NCBI GenBank assembly: GCA_964516435.1
Contig: CAZEZP010000033.1
Coordinates: forward strand, 1-29,329
Source of the DNA: HGW-17 sp964516435
GTDB lineage: Bacteria; Myxococcota_A; Polyangia; HGW-17
Direction: 5' to 3'
Length of the DNA stretch: 29,329 nt
Shown here piece by piece: positions 6,574-14,014 of the stretch. The notes below the pieces were generated by a model. The model saw nothing but the letters and a program-made list of their open reading frames with translations, ran no database searches and was not told the origin of the DNA. A program made the translations under genes and the position numbers. Positions within the stretch are counted from its first letter, which is position 1. Every line of letters starts with the position of its first letter.

Positions 6574-8961
6574 CTATCTATTGTTTTTGCGTTCATCCCG
6601 GCGCGAATCCCGGTTCTTGCCCATGTTTCCGCCCGACTGTTGCTGTTGTCGTGCGGCCTTGGGGTCAAAAGGTTCACATTCCGATATGAATGTTCGCCGT
6701 TCCTCGGTTTGCGTCGTTTTGCTGTCGGGCACAAATCCATCGTATCCATACAGCAAATCCGACTGCGGCTTGCTTTCATTGAATTCAGGCAGAACTTGCG
6801 CCTGAATCCGATCCTTGCCACCGGCCTTGGCACTTAGACCATTGTCAACCCACATCACCATCAAGCCAGGCACGCCTGACTGCTGAGTTCCCATCTTGGG
6901 CTTGGCATGCCGCTGGAACCATACATGTCCCCCGCGCTGAAGCCGGTTCTTGTTTTCGGAAACCGCTCGCGGATACCGCAAAAATGCCACCGGTTCCTGC
7001 ATCTTCCGATAGTTCTCGAAGCGTTTCCTCAATTCGTCCGGCAAAAGTCTTGACAAGTCTTCCGGCAATGCAATCGACCCGTTCCCCGAAGAACCCAGAT
7101 TCCATTTTTCCTGGCCGAATTCATCGATCAACCGTGCATTCACCACCCGACAGTGTCCCAGCCCCAAAGGTTTGCCTCCCCCCAGCCTCCAGTCCACCGT
7201 ACAAGCCGCCAGCAGCAACGCCAATTCAAAAGAAGCAAGGGAACGCACCGCCAAACGCACCGTTCCCGTACATCCTTCTTCCAGCAAATCCACCGTTTTG
7301 TTGACTCTCTGCCCTTCTGGCAGCAGTTCGCCGCGCTCGCCGTATACCCCCTGCGTCTGATAATACCAGGGAGCATTCATCCCTCGTTCCCGGGTCGTGC
7401 GATATACCTTGCATCCACGCAATCCATCCTCCTCACTGATTTTGTCGGGGTCCAGATTATTGCGGTAAAAAGCCCGGCACCCAGGATGTGGCGGAGCCAA
7501 TGGGGACAGCACCACCCCACGTTCCAATTGGTCAGCCGCATCAAAGAATACCAGGTTGTCCGGGCGCACGCGAGCTGCAAAAGGACCTGCAGGACCTGGA
7601 AATTCCTTCGAGGGGAACTTCCGTTCGGGATATACGATTCGCGCCAAATCCGGCCGTGGAACCTGGCCGAACAAATCCGTCACCACATCCACCTTGCCGT
7701 CCGGATTCATGCAATCAGGCAACATATACGCATGATGCTGGCGAATCACCTGGAGCAAACGGGAACCCCGGCGCCCCCAGCGGGCCCACTGGAGGCTTGC
7801 AATATCAGATTCGCTCTTGATTTCGGAGACGCCCTCTTTTACTTCCAGCCAGACCAGGTCCCCCTTGTGGAGTTCTGGATGATCCCCGAATCGGTTGCGG
7901 GCATTGTACGCCATCCAGAAATCCCCCGACAATTCGATGACCGTATTGCCAGGGCGGAACATTCCCTCCCGTTTACCTTGCTCATTGATGGGCCGTCCAG
8001 AGAGTTTCACGCGCCAAACATGTGTCTCATCCTGTTGTGACGAAACCGATGATTTATTGTCGGACACCCACAATTCCGTCTGTGGCCGCCCTGGACCCGG
8101 ACGCTCCAAGTTCATTTTCTTTTGTTTGACCAAAGTCTTCAACATACTCAACGGAATCAACCGCGTGTTGCCCAAACGAATCTTTCCGGACCGACCCGTT
8201 GCGCCCGGCTCCACCACTTCCGCCAAAAAACACTGCCTGGGCAAATGCGGAGTCGTCTTGCCAGCGGGTCCCAAAGGCAAATCCCGCCCCTGGCACAGCC
8301 AGACTTCTTCATCGAGATAACCCAGCGTCCCAGCAACCATTCCCAGAAGGGCCCGCAAGGCCCCGCGAACACCCGTTGCAGGAACAATCACATCCGTTCC
8401 CAGATTCAATGCCTTGTAGGTCTTGTGTGCATCCTTGTTCCCCGAGACGGGGACAGGATCACAGGTCATGAGCGGCGAAAGCGTGCGCACCGTCAACTCG
8501 ATGACTCCGGTAAAACGCTCCCGCTCCATCTCGTCGGCTGTCAGCAGCGTGGGAATCCGGCGGGAAGATTCTATCCAGGTTTTACTGGGAAACGGCATGA
8601 ACGTATACGGATTGTGAAATGGGCTCCCCAATACCGATGCCGGTGCCCCCCCTGCATTGTTGGTCTGGGCAGATGTCAGCGGTATGTTTCCACTGCCTGC
8701 CGGCTTTCTTCCCATCAGAACATGCTTGCCCTTATTTTCTCCCGCTCCCGGTTTTGCCACTGGAGAAGATGGCTTTGTCGAATATCGATCCTTGTTTCTT
8801 TCATACTCAGCCCACAAGCGGTCTGCTTCCATACGTTCGGGCGTTCCATCAGGAATTTTTTTGCGCAATTCATCAAAATCGCGCGCCTTGGCCACAAGCA
8901 CGAAACCGTTTCGCATTGCATTTTCGAACACTTTCCACGCCTGAAAATCTTTGAAACTCAT
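6574..8961 (-). CDS. Large RAMP protein, TIGR03986-like (Cas7-insertion-type subunit)
   Basis: A 795-aa RAMP (Cas7-like) backbone subunit of a type III effector. Residues 117-127 (NPYTFMPFPSK) correspond to the typical near-N-terminal PYNFVP motif of TIGR03986 proteins. The RRM-like core starts about 150 (FTGVIELTVRTLSPL). The Cas7 helix motif VPATGVRGALRALLG is at about 193-207. The glycine-rich loop GGGKPLGLGHC sits near 593-605. Some 390 residues separate these two hallmarks, so the fold carries a large insertion, as in the Cas7-insertion subunit of type III-Dv complexes. The N-terminal 116 residues are charged and helical with a low-complexity linker. Its ATG overlaps the TGA of the previous gene (ATGA at 8958-8961), which indicates translational coupling. 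The role is to bind crRNA and contact target RNA. I could not place a catalytic Asp with confidence. Confidence 0.8.
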   Translation of the reverse strand: MSFKDFQAWKVFENAMRNGFVLVAKARDFDELRKKIPDGTPERMEADRLWAEYERNKDRYSTKPSSPVAKPGAGENKGKHVLMGRKPAGSGNIPLTSAQTNNAGGAPASVLGSPFHNPYTFMPFPSKTWIESSRRIPTLLTADEMERERFTGVIELTVRTLSPLMTCDPVPVSGNKDAHKTYKALNLGTDVIVPATGVRGALRALLGMVAGTLGYLDEEVWLCQGRDLPLGPAGKTTPHLPRQCFLAEVVEPGATGRSGKIRLGNTRLIPLSMLKTLVKQKKMNLERPGPGRPQTELWVSDNKSSVSSQQDETHVWRVKLSGRPINEQGKREGMFRPGNTVIELSGDFWMAYNARNRFGDHPELHKGDLVWLEVKEGVSEIKSESDIASLQWARWGRRGSRLLQVIRQHHAYMLPDCMNPDGKVDVVTDLFGQVPRPDLARIVYPERKFPSKEFPGPAGPFAARVRPDNLVFFDAADQLERGVVLSPLAPPHPGCRAFYRNNLDPDKISEEDGLRGCKVYRTTRERGMNAPWYYQTQGVYGERGELLPEGQRVNKTVDLLEEGCTGTVRLAVRSLASFELALLLAACTVDWRLGGGKPLGLGHCRVVNARLIDEFGQEKWNLGSSGNGSIALPEDLSRLLPDELRKRFENYRKMQEPVAFLRYPRAVSENKNRLQRGGHVWFQRHAKPKMGTQQSGVPGLMVMWVDNGLSAKAGGKDRIQAQVLPEFNESKPQSDLLYGYDGFVPDSKTTQTEERRTFISECEPFDPKAARQQQQSGGNMGKNRDSRRDERKNNR

Positions 8962-10379
8962 GGATTTCCTCCCTGCAGGGGTACAACCTTCTCTATCAGG
9001 TCTGCAAATGGCCCACTTGCTTTTGGCTTTCCCTCCAACGCCAAACGGCCACCCGCCTTGGAAGAACCCACCCGCAAAATCCCCATGTCAATGGCACGAA
9101 TGGTTTGCGCCAACCATTCCACCTCCTCCTGTTCCGGGTGGTCCACCGTGATGAAAACAGGGAAACGCACGTTGGAAAGCACGGTATTGGAAAACAGGAA
9201 TCCTTCCGTGGCTCCACCGGTGATGCGGTCCACCGCCACATGCATTCGTGGAAATTCCTGACCTGCAGGTTCTGTTAGCGACAGAGAATCTGCAATGTGA
9301 ATACGCCCCTTGGAATAGCAGGAACCAAAAAGACGCATCACGGGACAATCCAGAACATCACCCAAATCCAGCGCTGTCGCCAGTTTTTCCTGTATGCGTT
9401 TTCGTTCTTCCGGCGAATCGAAACCCCAGGCATGCGCATCTCCTGTAGCCGGTTCTCTCGACTGCAGTGCCCGCGCATGGCTATCGCGAACCGACTTACT
9501 GGCACGTGCAGCCAGACGCGTAAACCAGGAACGAAAAACTCCACGCAAGGAACTGCCCGGAAGCAACCAGTACGTCTTTCCATCCCGGGCCACCCGCTGC
9601 GGCTCAATGTCGTGCTCCAGTCCCTGACCATTGCCCACGCAGATATCCTGCCCGCGAGGTACCGCCAGCGTGAAATGAATCTGCAGTTTCGAATCATTCA
9701 GCGTCGTCGGCTCCAGTTCCTTCCCTGACACAGGCGCTTGTCCCGTTTGCCTGTACGCATATATTTCATCCAGGAATGCTGATTCCTCGGATATTTTTGT
9801 GCAATCAAAGGCGCGATATATCGGTTTTTTCTCAAGAACAGCGCGGCCGATACCCCGTGCGCAATTCCCGCCCATGGTCAGACCCGATTCGAACAAGCCG
9901 ACCAAAACCTGGAAGAATTCTTGTGCATCGGGGTCATCGGTTTCCAGCAAAAGAACTGCCGTCGCCTTGACTCCCGGGGCAAGCGCCTGAATATCGTACA
10001 AGCCATTGGGCCGCACGACCCCCCAGTGCCGATCCATGGCATTGTGATGCCGAAGAACAATGTTCGACAGATTCGAGCCATCCCCGAACACCATGTCATG
10101 CACACGCAATGGACTGGGAAGTCCCCCCTCCTGTCCGCTCCTGGCATCACAAGCGAACCCGAACCAACGCGATACTTGTGGCGAATCCGGCCGGGCGCCA
10201 CATGCATCCGCATATGCATGACGCAGTACGCCTGCCAGTGATGTCCCCCGCAATACCGGCCGCCCCTTGCCATCGAAATCGATTTGCAACTGGTTGCCCC
10301 CGCTTTTGCCAGCGCCAGGTCGCAACCCTTCAGGAAACTCGAGAAATAAAGTCAGTCGATGAATCGTAGCGCCCATCAT
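8958..10379 (-). CDS. Tandem Csm3-like RAMP protein (Cas7-2x-type subunit)
   Basis: A 473-aa protein with two consecutive Cas7/Csm3-like folds. Domain 1 has QIDFD (Asp34, Asp36), RGTSLAGVLRHAY (44-56) and the glycine-rich loop GGNCARGIGRA (170-180). Domain 2 has EHDIEP (Asp257), LPGSSLRGVFRSW (273-285), VAVDRITGGATEGFLF and the late loop VGSSKAGGRL. In Csm3 the target-RNA-cleaving Asp lies just before the PGSSLKG-type helix, so Asp34/36 and Asp257 are the candidates here and both sites look intact. Two fused Cas7 units in one chain match the Cas7-2x subunit of type III-Dv. The first ATG of ATGATG (10379) is chosen because AAGGAG precedes it and it overlaps the upstream stop as ATGA. A longer frame from 10418 would run into the previous gene without a ribosome site. 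Confidence 0.8.
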   Translation of the reverse strand: MMGATIHRLTLFLEFPEGLRPGAGKSGGNQLQIDFDGKGRPVLRGTSLAGVLRHAYADACGARPDSPQVSRWFGFACDARSGQEGGLPSPLRVHDMVFGDGSNLSNIVLRHHNAMDRHWGVVRPNGLYDIQALAPGVKATAVLLLETDDPDAQEFFQVLVGLFESGLTMGGNCARGIGRAVLEKKPIYRAFDCTKISEESAFLDEIYAYRQTGQAPVSGKELEPTTLNDSKLQIHFTLAVPRGQDICVGNGQGLEHDIEPQRVARDGKTYWLLPGSSLRGVFRSWFTRLAARASKSVRDSHARALQSREPATGDAHAWGFDSPEERKRIQEKLATALDLGDVLDCPVMRLFGSCYSKGRIHIADSLSLTEPAGQEFPRMHVAVDRITGGATEGFLFSNTVLSNVRFPVFITVDHPEQEEVEWLAQTIRAIDMGILRVGSSKAGGRLALEGKPKASGPFADLIEKVVPLQGGNP

Positions 10380-12379
10380 CGCTCTCCTTTCCGGTTGGCA
10401 ATCACGAGGTCTTGCCAAACCCGCAGCACGATTGCTGCATGTGCGGGCTTCTTCAGAATTTCAAGCAACTTTTCATATACAGGAAACCAGCGGTTCCAGA
10501 TACGCGCAGAACGCTCCGTTTTTTGTTTTTCCAGCCATGCCACGGCCTGCCCCGAAGCCAGTTTGCCAGCCAAATGGGCAATCTGGCTGGGCGTGGGCCC
10601 CGAAGGCCCTGCCAACTGCCAGAGTTTGAAAGCATCCCCAGCTGCCGTATTCCGGCTTTCTATTTTCTGCAAAGCAACTTGCGGACGATACAAATCCTCA
10701 GCTCGCCCCGGATGCGGCAACAACGCACCAAAACCAAATTCGGCTCCATCCCCCAAACCCTGTACGAGTAACGGTTCCGGATTCTCCAAGGTTTTTTCAA
10801 GCACCAGAACCGAACCCGGCAAAATGCATCGGCGCGCTTTCAGCCGACGGTGCCCAGCCCGAGCCGGCGTCCCCAGACCATGCCGGTTCCAGCCGAACCG
10901 GATACCGGCTTTTGCCCACGTTTCCTGCGATACCGGCCAGCCTGCCGCTCTGGCTAGTTCATACAGGTGTTCTTCTGCAGAAAGGTCCGAAGCATTCTCT
11001 GGGATGGCAATGGGCGATTGTACCACCCAGACTTTTGCATTTTTGCAAGCATGCTTCAAAATATCCGAAGCAGAGACTGGAAACAAAGAAAGTTCCCCAT
11101 CCCCCATCGATCCCCGTGAACGCCCCAGAACCATGTGCGCATCGGTTTTCAACATTTTTTGCAACGCATCAACAAATTCTTCGGGCAATATGGCCCAACC
11201 AGAAAACACGAGGGGCGCCAGACTCTCCACCGTGTACAGGTTGCGATTGCCCTGCGGATCGCGATGCACGCCGTGCGTCTGCACCAGCCGGGGCATATCC
11301 TTGGCCATCCACAAACGGCGCTTATGGTCTGCGCCCACCATCAACACGCCGTCGGCGGCCTTGAGCGGCGATCCTGCCGGCACTTCGCGCCAATCATAGG
11401 GTTCGATGGATTCATCCTGAAACACATGCTGCCCTTTTTCATTGGGCAGTTTGCTCATGCGATGCGTCATGGACACCCGCACGGCATAAGGTAATTCTTC
11501 ATGATTTCCAGATTGGGCAACGGGCAGAAGCGGAAACATACGTGCATTTTTTTTCTGAAACTCAGCAAAACAAGCACTGGCCAATGCAGAATCCGTCTCA
11601 TCGACCCGCCCCAGGAGTGCGCCAATAAGGGCGCTGGCGGGAATCACGAATCCACTTCGCACCACATTGATGCCCACAGTCGGGCTTTCCGGGCAACACA
11701 GCGGGCTTCGGGCACGAAACACAAACCGTACCCATTGTTTCTTGCCGGATAATGTCTTGGCCGGCTGGGCATCTGCAATGACCCGCGGCTGGGGAATTCC
11801 CTGTTTTTCAATGGCTTTTCCGAGTTCTTCGAGTAGTCGGCCCGGGGTGCGATCTTCATTCTGCAACGAAATCCAGCAGGCGCCACTGCCACGGGTGCGC
11901 CCGCCACCGACCGCAGTCGTCATCAGCAAGGCCACCCGTACCGCCAAATCGACGACCGAACCAGAAGTGGACTCGATGGTTACGGTCCCCTGCATTTCCG
12001 TCCCTGCCGGAATGAGTTCCACCGTCCGAAGCGACGTATCCTTGGCAACCCCCCATTCCCCAATGGCGGTTCGCGTCACGAAACGCGTTTCCACAGGCAT
12101 CTGTGGAACGGCATCCGTGAAACGGACTCGCCCGCAATTCCCATCCGAACCGTTCATGCCGGAAATCCCAAGGACGGCATCGGCCAGTCCCACCCAGGCG
12201 TGGCGGTCTTCGAGGTCATGCAGATTCTGCCGCACCAGACCCCGGATGTGGCTGGCCAGCAAGCAGGGAAAACCTTCCGCTGTGCGCGGTACGAAAGCAT
12301 TGACGAGTTCGGAACCTATACCGGAACCCGGTTCAGCATCATTCGTCAGGTGAACAACGAAATTCATGCGTAGCGTCAT
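10376..12379 (-). CDS. Csx10-like fused RAMP protein (Cas7-Cas5-Cas11-type subunit)
   Basis: A 667-aa protein with two RAMP domains and a helical tail. Domain 1: a first glycine loop PGSGIG (17-22), SHIRGLVRQNL (43-53), and the typical glycine-rich loop GGGRTRGSG (158-166). Domain 2: GFVIPASALIGALLG (around 240-255) and, after YTVESLAPLVFSGW, the loop VLGRSRGSMGDGEL, as in Csx10-family Cas5-type proteins of subtype III-D. The last about 90 residues (after PSGPTPSQIAHLAGKL) are helical and could be a fused Cas11 small subunit. This order matches the Cas7-Cas5-Cas11 protein of type III-Dv. Where Cas7 enzymes of this type usually have Asp before the IPxxxLKG helix, this protein shows Asn27 (ELVNAFVPR). 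The start is supported by AGGAGG seven bases upstream. It begins 28 nt after cas10 ends. It would bind the crRNA 5' handle. Confidence 0.75.
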   Translation of the reverse strand: MTLRMNFVVHLTNDAEPGSGIGSELVNAFVPRTAEGFPCLLASHIRGLVRQNLHDLEDRHAWVGLADAVLGISGMNGSDGNCGRVRFTDAVPQMPVETRFVTRTAIGEWGVAKDTSLRTVELIPAGTEMQGTVTIESTSGSVVDLAVRVALLMTTAVGGGRTRGSGACWISLQNEDRTPGRLLEELGKAIEKQGIPQPRVIADAQPAKTLSGKKQWVRFVFRARSPLCCPESPTVGINVVRSGFVIPASALIGALLGRVDETDSALASACFAEFQKKNARMFPLLPVAQSGNHEELPYAVRVSMTHRMSKLPNEKGQHVFQDESIEPYDWREVPAGSPLKAADGVLMVGADHKRRLWMAKDMPRLVQTHGVHRDPQGNRNLYTVESLAPLVFSGWAILPEEFVDALQKMLKTDAHMVLGRSRGSMGDGELSLFPVSASDILKHACKNAKVWVVQSPIAIPENASDLSAEEHLYELARAAGWPVSQETWAKAGIRFGWNRHGLGTPARAGHRRLKARRCILPGSVLVLEKTLENPEPLLVQGLGDGAEFGFGALLPHPGRAEDLYRPQVALQKIESRNTAAGDAFKLWQLAGPSGPTPSQIAHLAGKLASGQAVAWLEKQKTERSARIWNRWFPVYEKLLEILKKPAHAAIVLRVWQDLVIANRKGER

Positions 12380-12407
12380 GCACGTTCCTCCTGCGCCGTA
12401 CGGCGGG

Positions 12408-13961
12408 TCATCGTTCCTGTTCCTCGAGCAGCAGCAAGGCGTCTACGACGTCTGTAGCCACGCTCTGGTTATAAATTTTCCATCGCCCGGCATCCTGGAA
12501 CTTCCCGTTCTGAAATTTTTCCCCTAAGTCCTCCACAAGTTTGCCCAAAGACTGGGTGCGCTTGCCAAGGCGTGCCCGCCAAACCTGCCGGTCATGAAAA
12601 CCTGCCCGCAAGGAGGGTAGCACCTGGTGTCGAATGGTACCAGGAATGGAAGCATATGTTTGGGCCAGAGCCTGCAGTTTTTGAAATTCATCCAGCGTAT
12701 ACGGGCGCCTTGTCAGTTCCACGACGAAATTCGTGTCCCCATCCAGGAAGCGGAAATCCCGCTGCCGGCGCAACGCGGGATGATCCAGCACGCTTTCCGT
12801 GACCTGTTCCCAGTCGATACAGGGGGGGGCCGGCTGATTGTCATGTGCTCCCGTTTCCCTTGCCTTGCGCCCTTTTCCTTTCGCACTGGCCAGAAGCGAT
12901 TCGGCGTACGGCACCGCCGTGGCCAGCGGCAATGTCACAGGGCAGAACAAGATTCCCGCGCTAATGGACAATTTTCCACCCGTAGCCGGCCACAACGCAT
13001 AGCCCTTCTTTTTTTGCGTCTCATCATTGCGCTTGCGTGTTTCGGTCTCGAACACCTGGCAGACCTCTTCCACGAACCGAAACGCATACGACACATGACA
13101 GAGAACGATGACGTCATCTCCCCCTACGACGAGTGGGCGCACAGGCAGAAAAAGTTTTTTCTTTTGCGCTCTCGCCTGCAAAACGGATTCACTGTTCCAC
13201 CATGCCGCCACGACCGCCAGCACCCCCTGCTTGCATGCCTCGCGAACGGATGCATCCACGGATGAACTGGCATCCCGAATCCATTCCACGTATTTTTCTG
13301 GACTCAGTTTTTGTTCCTGAACCCGAAACTGGCTTCCCATGTCATTGCCATCCATGACGATGACCGCCCAGCGATTGCGGGCGCCAAGAGAAAAAGCGGC
13401 TGCTCGGGCATCGGCATCGCCACTTTCCCCATCGGAACTCACGTCCCGGAAAAAGCGCAGTTCCTGGATTTCCCTGTCCTTGACCGTTTCGCGAATGGCG
13501 GCGAGCAAATCCTCCTCCACCCGGAAACGAAGGCCGGGTTCGGCCCGTTTCTGAACGAGCGGATGTACATTGCCCATAGCCAATGGATACAGTCCGCTTT
13601 CCGGACAGGGATGCCCAGAAAGAGCGTTTACCGGAGGCAGATAGGGATAAAGGTGGTCGGCACGGTGAACGGCAGAACTGAAATCCGCAGCAATGCCAAT
13701 GGCCACATCCGCTCCCATGGCATGGGCTTCCTGGATGATGGCATTCTTCACCTTTTTCGCGGCGTTTTCATCCTGGCACGCAAACACGCCGCGCCCGCCG
13801 CCTGAAAAAATCCAGGTACACCCGCTCACCTGCCTGGGCAATGCTGGCGCCCAGTCGCGGTCGAACGCATCGATGAGCGCGCTGCCTCCCACGATGTAGC
13901 GCAATCGCGGAATGCTGAATATGAACGACTGTACCCCTTTCAAGTCATACGAAACGAACAT
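12408..13961 (-). CDS. cas10: Cas10-like cyclic-oligoadenylate synthase without HD domain
   Basis: A 517-aa Cas10/Cmr2-type signature subunit of type III CRISPR effectors. The protein opens directly with the first palm-like domain (YDLKGVQSFIFSIPRLRYIVGGS, about 4-27), so the N-terminal HD DNase domain of full-length Cas10 is absent. The second palm has the metal-binding strand VIVMDGNDMGS (Asp204) and an intact VVGGDDVIVL (GGDD at 280-283), so cyclase activity is expected. The C-terminal about 110 residues are helical, as in Cas10 domain D4. The ATG at 13961 is chosen because GGAGG lies eight bases upstream; the GTG at 13970 falls inside that ribosome site. It lies 53 nt after the SF1 helicase gene and heads the RAMP genes. 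Cas10 proteins of type III-B/A usually run to 700-1000 residues, so this is short. Confidence 0.88.
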   Translation of the reverse strand: MFVSYDLKGVQSFIFSIPRLRYIVGGSALIDAFDRDWAPALPRQVSGCTWIFSGGGRGVFACQDENAAKKVKNAIIQEAHAMGADVAIGIAADFSSAVHRADHLYPYLPPVNALSGHPCPESGLYPLAMGNVHPLVQKRAEPGLRFRVEEDLLAAIRETVKDREIQELRFFRDVSSDGESGDADARAAAFSLGARNRWAVIVMDGNDMGSQFRVQEQKLSPEKYVEWIRDASSSVDASVREACKQGVLAVVAAWWNSESVLQARAQKKKLFLPVRPLVVGGDDVIVLCHVSYAFRFVEEVCQVFETETRKRNDETQKKKGYALWPATGGKLSISAGILFCPVTLPLATAVPYAESLLASAKGKGRKARETGAHDNQPAPPCIDWEQVTESVLDHPALRRQRDFRFLDGDTNFVVELTRRPYTLDEFQKLQALAQTYASIPGTIRHQVLPSLRAGFHDRQVWRARLGKRTQSLGKLVEDLGEKFQNGKFQDAGRWKIYNQSVATDVVDALLLLEEQER

Positions 13962-14014
13962 GCATTGCACCTCCTTTCACATTACAGTTTCACTCAACCT
14001 CTCTTATTTTTATG

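Noticed and set aside
12821..12830. Run of eight G (C on the coding strand) in cas10 as a phase-variation tract
   Set aside because: The run lies in frame and the gene is intact; eight bases in a GC-rich gene is too little to claim phase variation.
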